A program made the position numbers and the translations under genes. A model generated the notes under the pieces. That model was not told where the DNA came from and ran no database searches. It saw only the letters and a list, made by a program, of their open reading frames with translations. From Actinomadura sp. 7K507 (lineage in GTDB: Bacteria > Actinomycetota > Actinomycetes > Streptosporangiales > Streptosporangiaceae), in contig NZ_SMKK01000001.1 in the NCBI RefSeq assembly GCF_004348425.1, forward strand, positions 81,013-145,012: DNA of 64,000 nt. The letters are read 5' to 3'. This document shows, piece after piece, positions 26,335-34,593 of the stretch (its first letter is position 1; each line of letters begins with the position of its first letter).

Positions 26335-26386
26335 CCGGCGCGACCGGCGGGCTCAGCCGGGCGGACGCCGCCTGAGCCCGCCGGGG

Positions 26387-27028
26387 TCAACTCATCCACA
26401 TGATCGGGTTGTCGCGGTAGCCGCCCTCCCGCTCCTCGTACTCCGCGCCGGCGACCGCGCCTCCCGAGCGTGCCGCCTGCAGCCTGCAGGTCTGGTACTT
26501 CGCGCCCGCCGCGGCGAAGGACTCGTCGGGCCGCCCGCGCTCGCAGCCGGGAAGCGAGCCGATCACCACGGCACCGGTGCTTCCGCCGTCCGGTCCCACG
26601 CCGCCGAGCAGCGGAGCTGAGCTGCGGGACAGGTCGGTCCCGCCGACGTTCTCGACCGTGTAGCGGATGTAGTACGGCGCCATGCCGGCGGCCCGCGAGC
26701 CGAAACGCTGCTGGAAGGCGGCCTGGTCGCCGCGCTGGATCGCGGTGACCGTGATGCCGATCGTGCCCGTCCTCCCCGCGTACTCGAAGGGGACGACCGC
26801 GCGCTGCCCGAGCCGCAGCTTGGTACCGGGCGGGGTGGTCTGGGCGTTTCCCGCGGCGGGCGCCGGGTTCTGCGGGGTGGTCTGCTCTGCCGCCGAGGTG
26901 GTCGGCGCGGGCGGCGGCGCGTCCGCGTCGTCGCCCGACCCGCTCGCGTTCTCGAGCATCCCGCATCCCGAGAGCAGCACCACGGCCCCAGCGGATGCCA
27001 GCAGCCCGGCTCGTTTCGTGTACCGCAT
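26387..27028 (-). CDS. DUF4352-like secreted lipoprotein
   Basis: 213 residues from ATG 27028, with AAAGGAAG 9-10 bases upstream (GTG 27037 is too close to it). The lipobox LSGC gives Cys22 as lipid anchor. A Ser/Pro/Thr-rich linker (about 30-70) leads to an immunoglobulin-like domain (LGQRAVVPFEYAGRTGTIGITVTAI ... YYIRYTVENVGG, in two parts) with two cysteines near the end that could pair (PGCERG, TCRLQ). Such domains occur in actinomycete surface lipoproteins of unknown function. It is convergent with the esterase gene. Confidence 0.7.
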   Translation of the reverse strand: MRYTKRAGLLASAGAVVLLSGCGMLENASGSGDDADAPPPAPTTSAAEQTTPQNPAPAAGNAQTTPPGTKLRLGQRAVVPFEYAGRTGTIGITVTAIQRGDQAAFQQRFGSRAAGMAPYYIRYTVENVGGTDLSRSSAPLLGGVGPDGGSTGAVVIGSLPGCERGRPDESFAAAGAKYQTCRLQAARSGGAVAGAEYEEREGGYRDNPIMWMS

Positions 27029-27151
27029 AAACTGCACTTCCTTTCAGATTCGATCAACGATTGCCCGGCCGGTGAAACCGTTTCGCCGGGCCGGCCATCT
27101 CATCCGGGTGCCGTCCGCCCGCGGACGGCCCGAACGGAGGAGGGATCCGGG

Positions 27152-28126
27152 TTGTTGGAGACGGTCTTCCGGAGCGAGGACCTGCCGCCGGCCGACCGGT
27201 TCGACTACTGGCGCGAATGCCTGGGCAGGACGCACGCGCCCGTGGAGATGACCAGTGAGCACGCGCCCGACTTCCGGGTGCGCCAGTCCGTGCTCCGTCT
27301 CGGCGCGGCGACCGTCTGGCCGGCGACCTTCCAGCCGATGGTCTGCCGGCGGACCCCCCGGCTCATCCGCCGCTCGGATCCCGAGACCTACCACCTCTCA
27401 CTCGTCCTGCGGGGTACCGCGGGCGCCTCCTGGGGCAAGAGCGACATCGTCTACGGGCCGTCCGAGCTGCACGTTCAGGACAGCTCGCGCAGCTGCACGA
27501 CATGGGCGGCGGGAGGCACGATCAGCACGGTCGGGCTCGAGGTCCCCAAGGACGTGCTCTCGCTTCCGCGGAGCCTGGCCGACCGGATGATCGGCCGTCC
27601 CCTGCCCGGTACGGAGGGCATCGGCGCGCTGCTGTCCGACTTCCTCGTCGGGCTCACCTCCGGCGCCGGCGGGCTGCGGCCGTCGGACGGCTCACGCCTC
27701 GGGATGATCCTGGTCGACCTGGTCTCGGCGCTCTTCGCCCACGCCGTCGAAGCCGAGCGGGACCTCGCGCCCGAGTCCCGCCAGCGGACGCTGCTGCTGA
27801 GCGTCCGCGCGTTCATCGACCGGCATGTGCACGACCCGGACCTGACCCCGGCGTCCATCGCCGCCGCCCACCACATCTCCCTCAGCTACCTGCACCGCGT
27901 CTTCCAGGCCGACGGCACGACGGTCGCGGGCTGGATCCGCCGGCGGCGCCTCGAGCGGGCCCGCCGCGATCTGGCCGACCCCGCGCTGCACGATCACCCC
28001 GTCCGCCAGATCGCCGCCCGCTGGGGCTTCTCCCATCCCGCGGTCTTCAGCCGCGCGTTCCGCGCCGCCTACGACATCTCGCCCAGCGAGTACCGGCGGG
28101 CGGGCCGGTCGCCGAAGCCGGTGTGA
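27152..28126 (+). CDS. AraC-family regulator with AraC-binding-like sensor (PF14525 type)
   Basis: 324 residues from TTG 27152 after GGAGGAGGG. The N-terminal block VFRSEDLPPADRFDYWREC is the hallmark of actinomycete AraC proteins with an AraC_binding_2 domain (about residues 5-185). The double HTH follows (SIAAAHHISLSYLHRVF; QIAARWGFSHPAVFSRAFRAAYDISPSEYRR). Such regulators often stand next to catabolic gene sets. The aldolase/Rieske dioxygenase genes begin 250 bp downstream in the same direction, making them the probable targets. Confidence 0.85.
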   Translation: MLETVFRSEDLPPADRFDYWRECLGRTHAPVEMTSEHAPDFRVRQSVLRLGAATVWPATFQPMVCRRTPRLIRRSDPETYHLSLVLRGTAGASWGKSDIVYGPSELHVQDSSRSCTTWAAGGTISTVGLEVPKDVLSLPRSLADRMIGRPLPGTEGIGALLSDFLVGLTSGAGGLRPSDGSRLGMILVDLVSALFAHAVEAERDLAPESRQRTLLLSVRAFIDRHVHDPDLTPASIAAAHHISLSYLHRVFQADGTTVAGWIRRRRLERARRDLADPALHDHPVRQIAARWGFSHPAVFSRAFRAAYDISPSEYRRAGRSPKPV

Positions 28127-28378
28127 GCTTCCGCTCGCCCTGCGTTTCCTCTCGATCACGATCCCCCACCCTGGCCGCCGCGCCGCCCCGGTAGTTGATC
28201 TTGAGTGCACACCTGCTTGACCAGGGCTGCACTTCTCGCGAACCGGAGGCGCAGTACGCTTCCGGTGAGGAAACCTGGCGGGGAGCCGTCCCCGGACCTT
28301 CCCAAGCGCGACCGCCGTAGCTACCATGCAGATGTGTGTTCTGGCTTACAGAAATACGGCCCTGGGGGAAGGCAACGG

Positions 28379-29125
28379 ATGGCAGCCGACGAGATCGCCG
28401 GGATGCGCGCGCAGGTGGCGACCGCCTGCCGGATCCTGGCCAGGCAGGGGCTGGTCAGCGGAATCCTCGGGCACGTCAGCGTCAGAATCGACGCGGAACG
28501 CTTCCTGGTGCGCTGCCGTGGACCGCGGGAGAAGGGGCTGCTGTTCACCACGCCGCGGGACGTCCGGATCCTCAGGTTCGACGGCGCACCCGAGCCCGGC
28601 GAGGGCGTACCGGACGAGTACTCGCCGCCCAAGGAACTCCCGCTGCACGTCGAGACGCTTCGTGCGCGGCCCGAGGCCTGCGCCGTGGTGCACGCGCATC
28701 CGCCGGCGATCGTCACGGCCGACCTGGCGGGCGTCGAGCTCCGGCCGATCGTCGGGGCGTTCAACATCCCTGCGGCGCGGCTGGCCGCGGACGGCGTCCC
28801 GGTCTATCCGCGGTCGGTGCTGATCCGCCGGAGCGACCTCGCCGCGGAGATGCTGGCGGCGATGGGGCCCCATCCCGTCTGCGTGCTGCGCGGCCACGGG
28901 CTCACGACGATCGGGGAGAACGTCCCGCAGGCGGTCGTCCGCGCCATCAACGTGGACGAGCTGGCGCGGCTGTCCCTGGAGGTCGCGCGGTCCGGCGGGC
29001 GCGCGGCGCCGATCCCCCCGGAGGACCTCGCCGAACTGCCGGATCTCGGCTCGGCGTTCAACGACGCGCTGCTGTGGGAGCACCACGTGGCCCTGCTGCG
29101 GCACGAAGGCCTCGACACCGCATAA
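28379..29125 (+). CDS. Class II aldolase/adducin-family protein (possible decarboxylase or aldolase)
   Basis: 248 residues; ATG 28379 with GGGGGAAGG upstream. The zinc site is complete: Glu86 (KELPLH), His105 and His107 (VVHAHPP) and His173 (LRGHGL). In aromatic catabolism this family supplies carboxylate decarboxylases (for example for dihydroxyphthalate or p-cumate ring-cleavage products) as well as aldolases. Its position directly before the Rieske dioxygenase genes favours a decarboxylase of the diol or ring-cleavage product; this is inference. The 250-bp region before it (28127-28378) contains no other gene that I could support. Confidence 0.75.
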   Translation: MAADEIAGMRAQVATACRILARQGLVSGILGHVSVRIDAERFLVRCRGPREKGLLFTTPRDVRILRFDGAPEPGEGVPDEYSPPKELPLHVETLRARPEACAVVHAHPPAIVTADLAGVELRPIVGAFNIPAARLAADGVPVYPRSVLIRRSDLAAEMLAAMGPHPVCVLRGHGLTTIGENVPQAVVRAINVDELARLSLEVARSGGRAAPIPPEDLAELPDLGSAFNDALLWEHHVALLRHEGLDTA

Positions 29126-29163
29126 GACCCGACACCGCATAGGACCCGACACCGCATAAGACC
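29113..29163 (+). repeat. Three 17-bp tandem repeats spanning the aldolase stop codon
   Basis: Copies begin at 29113, 29130 and 29147 (CGACACCGCATAAGACC, one copy with AGG for AAG). The first copy encodes the last residues and the TAA stop; TAG and TAA recur in the following copies. Confidence 0.9.
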
Positions 29164-29224
29164 CGGACCCCGCCCGCACGAAGATCTGAAGCCCGGACAA
29201 CGCGACGGAAGGCAGGTGGCGGCC

Positions 29225-30586
29225 ATGGTCGACGTCCCGGCGCTGGCGGCCGAAGTGCGCGACGGCATGATCCCCGCGTACGTGTACAACGACGCCGGCG
29301 TCTTCGCCCTGGAACGGGACCGGATCTTCACCCGGTCGTGGCTGTTCCTGGCCCACGAGTCGGAGATCCCCGACCCCGGCGACTACGTGGTCCGCCGGAT
29401 CGTCGACGACTCGTTCATCGTCGCGCGGGACGAGGCCGGCACGGTGCGCGTGCTGTTCAACATGTGCCTGCATCGCGGGATGCAGGTGTGCCGCGCGGAG
29501 GTCGGCAACGCCTCGCACTTCCGGTGCCCCTACCACGGCTGGTCCTACAAGAACGACGGAAGCCTGATCGGCCTGCCGTTCCACGAGCACGCCTACGGCG
29601 GGGAGAAGGGCTTCCCGAAAAAGGGAAAGGCCCTGCTGCCCGCCCCCTCGGTGGACACCTACCGGGGCCTGGTGTTCGCCAGCCTGGACCCCGCCGCGCC
29701 GCCGCTGCGCGAGCACCTCGGCGATTTCGCCTTCTACCTGGACCTCTACACCGATCAGAGCCCGGCGGGCATCGAGCTGCGCGGGCCGCAGCGGTGGCGG
29801 GTCAAGGCCAACTGGAAGATCGGCGCGGAGAACTTCGCGGGCGACAGCTACCACACCCCGCACACCCACAGCAGCGTCGTCGAGGTCGGGCTGTTCGGCG
29901 AGCCGAAGGCGAACAAGCGCAAGGAGGGCGCGCTGTACTTCGCCGGGGCGGGCGGCGGCACCACGTACAAGCTGGCGCCGGGCCTGGGCTTCGAGGGCGG
30001 GATGCGGTACGTCGGCTACCCGGACGAGATGATCGCGGCGGCGGCGTCCCGCTGGACCGGCCGGCACCGGGAGCTGATCGGGACCGACGGGTTCATGTTC
30101 TCCGCGGCCACGGTCTTCCCCAACCTGAGCTTCGTGCACAACTGGCCGCAGGTGAACGAGGACGGCCTGGTCCGCCCGTTCATCTCGCTGCGCCAGTGGC
30201 AGCCGGTCAGCGAGTCCGAGACCGAGGTGCTGTCCTGGTTCGCGGTGGACGCGGGCGCCCCCGCCCATTTCAAGGAGGAGTCCTACAAGGCGTACCTGAT
30301 GTGCTTCGGCTCGTCGGGCATGTTCGAGCAGGACGACGTGGAGAACTGGGTGTCCATCACCTCCACCGCCGCGGGCGCCATGGCCCGGCGGCTGCGGCTG
30401 AACAGCAGGATGGGCCTGGCACTGGACGGGGAGGTCGTCTCGCAGAAACCGGCCTCCTTCTCCGGCCCGGGGACCGCCTACGTCGGCTTCGGCGAGCACA
30501 ACCAGCGCCAATGGCTGTCCATCTGGGCCGACCACCTCGAACGCGCACCGGACTCGCCCCCGGCCGGAGGGAGGGTGTCCCAGTGA
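29225..30586 (+). CDS. Rieske non-haem iron ring-hydroxylating dioxygenase, alpha subunit
   Basis: 453 residues from ATG 29225 (GTG 29216 is an alternative). The Rieske [2Fe-2S] ligands are Cys81, His83, Cys101 and His104 (CLHRG, CPYHGW). The mononuclear iron site has Asp207 and His210/His213 (DSYHTPHTH), with the third, acidic ligand expected in the FEQDDVENW region. The sequence resembles the PAH/biphenyl-type alpha subunits of actinomycetes. It would cis-dihydroxylate an aromatic acid or hydrocarbon with the beta subunit encoded next (4-bp overlap). No ferredoxin or reductase gene is in the window, so electrons must come from elsewhere in the genome. Confidence 0.88.
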   Translation: MVDVPALAAEVRDGMIPAYVYNDAGVFALERDRIFTRSWLFLAHESEIPDPGDYVVRRIVDDSFIVARDEAGTVRVLFNMCLHRGMQVCRAEVGNASHFRCPYHGWSYKNDGSLIGLPFHEHAYGGEKGFPKKGKALLPAPSVDTYRGLVFASLDPAAPPLREHLGDFAFYLDLYTDQSPAGIELRGPQRWRVKANWKIGAENFAGDSYHTPHTHSSVVEVGLFGEPKANKRKEGALYFAGAGGGTTYKLAPGLGFEGGMRYVGYPDEMIAAAASRWTGRHRELIGTDGFMFSAATVFPNLSFVHNWPQVNEDGLVRPFISLRQWQPVSESETEVLSWFAVDAGAPAHFKEESYKAYLMCFGSSGMFEQDDVENWVSITSTAAGAMARRLRLNSRMGLALDGEVVSQKPASFSGPGTAYVGFGEHNQRQWLSIWADHLERAPDSPPAGGRVSQ

Positions 30587-31104
30587 CCGATCTGCCGCTC
30601 CCCTACACCGACGAGGCGCACCAGCAGGCGGCGCAGTGGCTCACCGAGGAGGCGTACCTGCTCGACCGGCAGCGGTACGCGCAGTGGCTCGAGCGGATGA
30701 CCGACGACGTCCGCTACATCATGCCGGTCCGCGTGACGACGGCCAGGAGCGCCGGGTTCGACACCCTCGCCGGCATGAGCCATTTCGACGAGGACCTGTT
30801 CTCGCTGCGCAAACGCGTCGCCCGGTTCGAGACCGAGCACGCCTGGACCGAGGACCCGCCGTCGCGGCTGCGGCATTTCGTGTCCAACGTGCGGACCTTC
30901 GCGGGCGACGCGCCCGGCGAGCTGCGCGTGGAGTCCTACGTCCTGGTGTTCCGCAGCCGCGGCGACGTGCGCGAAGGCCAGTTCCTGCCGGCCGGCAGGG
31001 ACGACACTCTGCGCCGGGAGGGCGGCGGGCTCAAGCTCGCCCGCCGCGTCATCGAGGTGGACGAGTCGGTGCTGCGCATGCAGAACCTCGGGATCTTCCT
31101 GTGA
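30583..31104 (+). CDS. Ring-hydroxylating dioxygenase, beta subunit
   Basis: 173 residues from GTG 30583, overlapping the alpha-subunit stop. It has the cone-shaped NTF2-like fold of PF00866: AAQWLTEEAYLLDRQRYAQWLE, RYIMPVRVTT, RLRHFVSNVRTF, and the C-terminal LARRVIEVDESVLRMQNLGIFL (split here). The alpha3beta3 complex is formed with the preceding gene product. No catalytic residues are expected in the beta subunit. Confidence 0.88.
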   Translation: MTDLPLPYTDEAHQQAAQWLTEEAYLLDRQRYAQWLERMTDDVRYIMPVRVTTARSAGFDTLAGMSHFDEDLFSLRKRVARFETEHAWTEDPPSRLRHFVSNVRTFAGDAPGELRVESYVLVFRSRGDVREGQFLPAGRDDTLRREGGGLKLARRVIEVDESVLRMQNLGIFL

Positions 31105-31334
31105 CGGGGGCGGAGATGGGCGGCGACCCGGAGGAGTTCGTGATCGGCAACGAGTTCGCCGAGGTCCGCGTGGCGCTGGTGCGTACCAGGAACGGGAGCC
31201 GGCTGCGGGTCAGGGACGCCAAGTCCGGGCGGGAGATCATGCTGTGCCCGCTGGAGCTGGAGTCCCTGACCTGGCAGACGCCGGAGCTGTTCAGCCGGCT
31301 GCTCGCCACCCCCTACGGCCCGGAGGAGGACTGA
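31101..31334 (+). CDS. Small conserved protein of the ring-hydroxylase operon
   Basis: 77 residues from GTG 31101, overlapping the beta-subunit stop (GTGA). The chain has a central beta-rich core (EFAEVRVALVRTRNGSRL, VRDAKSGREIMLCPLELESL) without metal or nucleotide motifs. Similar short proteins occur right after dioxygenase beta subunits in actinomycetes, where they are sometimes labelled as dihydrodiol-dehydrogenase-related; a dehydrogenase fold is impossible at this length. Its conserved position and strict overlap indicate a subunit or assembly factor. Its stop codon lies in the first copy of a 55-bp repeat. Confidence 0.65.
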   Translation: MTGAEMGGDPEEFVIGNEFAEVRVALVRTRNGSRLRVRDAKSGREIMLCPLELESLTWQTPELFSRLLATPYGPEED

Positions 31335-31440
31335 ACGCCGCCGGTGGTCGAGGGTGCCGCCGTGACGCGGCCGGGGGCAGTCCGGCTGAACGCCGCCGGT
31401 GACCGGGGGTGGCGCCGTGACGCGGCCGGGGGTCAGTCCG
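31331..31440. repeat. Two 55-bp direct repeats between convergent genes
   Basis: Copies 31331-31385 and 31386-31440 differ at a few positions. The first contains the TGA of the small dioxygenase-operon gene. The second contains, on the other strand, the stop codon of the NTF2-like gene (31433-31435). Confidence 0.85.
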
Positions 31441-31819
31441 CGAGCGCTTCCCGCGCCCGCTTGATCTCCGAGCGCCGCGCGGAGTCCAGGTACTCGTCGA
31501 TGCGGGCGATGCGCCCGTCGCGGACCTGCAGGTACATCGCGGCGTGCAGCTGGAAGTCCTTCCCGCTGGGGAGCCGCCCGTGCAGGACGTGCTGCTGGAG
31601 AACCCCGTCGCCGGTCTCGGCCTGCCGGACGATCTCGTAGCGCAGCCCGGACACGGCGCGCTGGAGCCCGCCGAGCACCTTCAGATTCTCCTCGACGCTC
31701 TGCTCGATCAGATCGTCGTTGTGCCAGATGACGGCGTCGGGCGCGTAGAGCGCGCGGACGGCCTCGATGTCACCCGACTGGATCGCGGCGAAGAACTTGT
31801 CGACGATTTCACGGCTCAT
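31433..31819 (-). CDS. NTF2-like/SnoaL-type protein
   Basis: 128 residues, ATG 31819. The fold signature is typical of ketosteroid-isomerase-like proteins: VDKFFAAIQSGDIEAVRALYAPDAVIWHN at the N-terminus and VRDGRIARIDEYLDSAR at the C-terminus. The acidic/histidine pocket residues (D, W-H) are present, but the family covers isomerases, hydratases and dehalogenases, so the reaction is open. It lies 9 bases after the LLM enzyme stop in the same direction and is therefore probably the last gene of the acyl-CoA ligase/LLM operon. Confidence 0.75.
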   Translation of the reverse strand: MSREIVDKFFAAIQSGDIEAVRALYAPDAVIWHNDDLIEQSVEENLKVLGGLQRAVSGLRYEIVRQAETGDGVLQQHVLHGRLPSGKDFQLHAAMYLQVRDGRIARIDEYLDSARRSEIKRAREALAD

Positions 31820-31828
31820 GGAGCCTCC

Positions 31829-32830
31829 TCACTTGAATGCCGGGCCGGAAGCGAGCCCAGGGGTCTGGATGACGGTCTCGTAGTCCCAGCGGCCCTCGAC
31901 GGGCATCGGGAACACCACGGGCAGGTCGACGCCCGCGTCCCGGTACTCCTGGAGGCGGACCGCGCAGTCGGCGGCGGTGCCGTGGGCGACGAACGCGTCC
32001 GCCACCGGCTGCGGGACGTGTGCGGCGGCGCCGGCGCGGTCCCCGGTCATCGCCCGTTCCCTGGCCGCGGCCAGGCCCTCCTCGTGCTCCGCGCCGAACA
32101 GGCGTCCGACGGCGGGATGCAGGACGTAGCGCGGCACGACCTGGCGGGCGGCCTCGGCGGCCGTCTCCGGGTCGTCGGACGGGCAGTAGTGCACCACGCA
32201 GGTGATCTCGACCGCCGCGGGGTCGCGGCCGGCGTCCCGCGCCGCGGCGCGCACCGTCGCGACCGCCTCGGCGGCCTGTGCGGGGGACATCAGGTTGAGG
32301 ATGACGCCGTCGGCGATCCGCCCGGCCAGTGCCTGCATCCGCGGGCCCAGCGCGCCGAGGTGGATGGGCATGTCGGGACGCCGCGGCGGCCGGTCCAGCG
32401 GCACCTGCCCGACCTGGAAGATCTTGCCGGTGAAGCCCGCGGGGTCGCCCGACAGGACGGCCCGGACCACCGACACGTACTCCTCGATCATCGTCAGGGG
32501 CGGGTGGGGCGGCAGGCCGGCCCGCCCGTTCATCACCGCGTTGGCGGTGCCGAGGCCGAGCCGGAACCGCCCGCCGGACGCCTCGTCGAGGTCGACGGCC
32601 GCCTTCGCCGTGAGCACCGGCGGCCGCAGCGCGGCGTTGGTGATCGCCGTGCCGACACCGGCCCGGGTCGTCGCCGCGACGACGGGGTGGCACAGCCCCA
32701 GGGCGTCGCCGTGCCCCTCGGCGATGAAGACGTCACCGAAGCCCGCGCGCTCCGCGTCCGCGGCGACCGCCGCGATGCGCTCCGGGGGCAGCCCGCTGTG
32801 CGAGGCGATGGAGAGTCCGAGTCGTGTCAT
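31829..32830 (-). CDS. LLM-class (luciferase-like) flavin/F420-dependent oxidoreductase
   Basis: 333 residues. The TIM-barrel pattern is clear (MTRLGLSIASHSGLPPERIAAVAADAERAGFGDVF, in parts; LGLGTANAVMNGR; PMPIHLGALGPRMQALAGRIADGVILN). No residue set distinguishes FMN from F420; actinomycete members are often F420-dependent. Its start overlaps the acyl-CoA ligase stop by 4 bases, so the reactions are probably linked: thioester formation, then redox of the acyl-CoA or of an aromatic intermediate. Confidence 0.82.
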   Translation of the reverse strand: MTRLGLSIASHSGLPPERIAAVAADAERAGFGDVFIAEGHGDALGLCHPVVAATTRAGVGTAITNAALRPPVLTAKAAVDLDEASGGRFRLGLGTANAVMNGRAGLPPHPPLTMIEEYVSVVRAVLSGDPAGFTGKIFQVGQVPLDRPPRRPDMPIHLGALGPRMQALAGRIADGVILNLMSPAQAAEAVATVRAAARDAGRDPAAVEITCVVHYCPSDDPETAAEAARQVVPRYVLHPAVGRLFGAEHEEGLAAARERAMTGDRAGAAAHVPQPVADAFVAHGTAADCAVRLQEYRDAGVDLPVVFPMPVEGRWDYETVIQTPGLASGPAFK

Positions 32831-34389
32831 CGCGCCAGCTCCTCATTTCGTTCCTGTCCTGCTGCGTCCACGTGCTTGCGGCGCAGTTCGCGTTTGAGGA
32901 CCTTCCCGGTCGTCGTCCGGGGAAGGTCGCCGGTGAACTCCACCGTCTTGGGGCATTTGAAGCTCGCCAGGCGTTCCCTGCACCACGCGATGATGTCGTC
33001 CGGGCCGTCCGCCGCCCCGGGCTCGGGGACGATCAGCGCGTGCACGGCCTCGCCCCACCGCGGGTGCGGGACGCCGATGACGGCCGCCTCGCGTACGCCC
33101 GGATGGCCCCCGAGCGCGGCCTCGACCTCGGCGGGGTAGACGTTCTCCCCACCGCTGATGATCATGTCTTTGGCACGGTCCAAGATGTACAGGTAGCGAT
33201 CCGGGGTCAGCCTGACCACGTCGCCGGTGCGGTAGTACCCGTCGGGGGTGAACGCCTCCCGCGTCGCCTCGGCGTCGCGCCAGTAGCCGCGCAGCAACGT
33301 CCCGCCCCTGATCAGCAGCTCGCCCGGAGACCCGGCGGGCACGTCCGCGCCCGCCGGGTCGACGACGCGCACCTCCCAGCCGTAGGCGATCCGGCCGGCG
33401 CTGCCCAGATGCGGGTGGTCGGGCCGGTGGTCCTCCGGCGCGAGCAGGCTGACCATGCTCTGGCACTCGCTGTTGCCGTAGATCTGCCGGAACCGGCAGC
33501 CGAGCACCTCCAGCGCCGCCGCCAGCGAGGACGGGGTGATCGGCGCCGACCCGTAGGCGATCTCGCGGATCGAGCCGAGGCCGGGGGCGGTCTCCCGGCG
33601 CCGCACCTCCGCCACCAGCATGTCGATGAGGGACGGCCCGGCGGTGAAGAACTCGATCCGGTCGCGTTCGATCGCGTCCACCACCGCGGCCGGCTCGAAG
33701 GCCGTGTGGACGTACAGGGTGCCCGCCGTCAGGAACGTCTGCAGCGCCTGCCCGAAGCCGGCCAGATGGAACAGCGGCATGATCTGCAGATGCCGGGATC
33801 CGGCGACCTGGTCGCCGATCTCCAGCGCGAACGCCGAGAGTGCCTGCACAAGCGCGCCGTGGCGCAGCGGGATGCCCTTGGGCCGTCCGGTGGTGCCGCT
33901 GGTGTGCAGGAGGGCCATCACCTCCTCGCCGGTCAGGTCCGGCCTGGGCGGAGGAGGAGCCGACAACGCGGCCCCGCCGGTCCAGCCGTCGGGCACGTCC
34001 CCGCCGCCGATCACCACCCGGCCGCCCGGTACTCCCCCGGCCTGCTCGACGGACGCGACGAACTCGGCGTCGGCCGCCACGGCCACCGGCTCCAGCAACT
34101 CGAACAGCCCGGAGAGTTCGACGGGCGACATCCGCCAGTTGATGAACGCCGGGATCGCCCCGACCCGCATCAGCGCCAGCGCGTGGACGAGGAAGTCGGC
34201 GCTGTTCTTGGCCATCACGGCGACGACGTCGCCCGCGCCGACCCCGAGCCCGGACCAGCCGCCGGCCCGCAGCTCCAGCGTCTCCCACAGCTCCCGGTAG
34301 GTGTGGCGGGCGCCCCGGTCGTCGATGAGGGCGAGCGCGTCGGGCCGGACCGTGGCCCGCCAGTCGATCACATGTATCCAGCTCTGCAC
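32827..34389 (-). CDS. Acyl/aryl-CoA synthetase (ANL superfamily)
   Basis: 520 residues from GTG 34389, chosen because GAGGGGAGC is just upstream and the domain begins there; the longer open frame runs through a promoter. P-loop LLHTSGTTGRPKG (160-172), the A5 block IYGNSECQ, the YRTGD motif and the C-terminal RTTTGKVLKREL with the catalytic lysine are all present. It adenylates a carboxylate and transfers it to CoA. Medium-chain fatty acids and aromatic acids (for example benzoate or cinnamate types) are both possible. First gene of a three-gene operon with the LLM enzyme and NTF2-like protein. Confidence 0.85.
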   Translation of the reverse strand: MQSWIHVIDWRATVRPDALALIDDRGARHTYRELWETLELRAGGWSGLGVGAGDVVAVMAKNSADFLVHALALMRVGAIPAFINWRMSPVELSGLFELLEPVAVAADAEFVASVEQAGGVPGGRVVIGGGDVPDGWTGGAALSAPPPPRPDLTGEEVMALLHTSGTTGRPKGIPLRHGALVQALSAFALEIGDQVAGSRHLQIMPLFHLAGFGQALQTFLTAGTLYVHTAFEPAAVVDAIERDRIEFFTAGPSLIDMLVAEVRRRETAPGLGSIREIAYGSAPITPSSLAAALEVLGCRFRQIYGNSECQSMVSLLAPEDHRPDHPHLGSAGRIAYGWEVRVVDPAGADVPAGSPGELLIRGGTLLRGYWRDAEATREAFTPDGYYRTGDVVRLTPDRYLYILDRAKDMIISGGENVYPAEVEAALGGHPGVREAAVIGVPHPRWGEAVHALIVPEPGAADGPDDIIAWCRERLASFKCPKTVEFTGDLPRTTTGKVLKRELRRKHVDAAGQERNEELAR

Positions 34390-34427
34390 CGGCGCTCCCC
34401 TCTGTCCCGTCCGGCCAATGTTGGCAG

Positions 34428-34448
34428 AGAACGTTTCTGTAGAACAGA
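34428..34448. promoter_or_regulatory. Overlapping palindromes in a divergent promoter region
   Basis: AGAA-CGT-TTCT (34428-34438) and TCTGT-AGA-ACAGA (34436-34448) overlap by three bases, about 40-60 bases upstream of the acyl-CoA ligase start. A TetR-type site is plausible; no clear hexamers were found. Confidence 0.4.
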
Positions 34449-34593
34449 CCCATGCGGAACTTATCAGCCCGACCTGCCCATCCCTGCAGAGCGGCGGCAA
34501 GCCTCCGCATCTCTGTCGCCCCGCCTCTTGCCCGGCCGACCGTGCACCGCATAGTTTCCCACTATTCACTGGCAATGTTCAGGAGGGCGTGCG

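Noticed and set aside
32827..34575. 62-residue longer acyl-CoA ligase
   Set aside because: The extra N-terminus lies in the divergent promoter with palindromes and has no ANL homology; GTG 34389 has a proper ribosome site.
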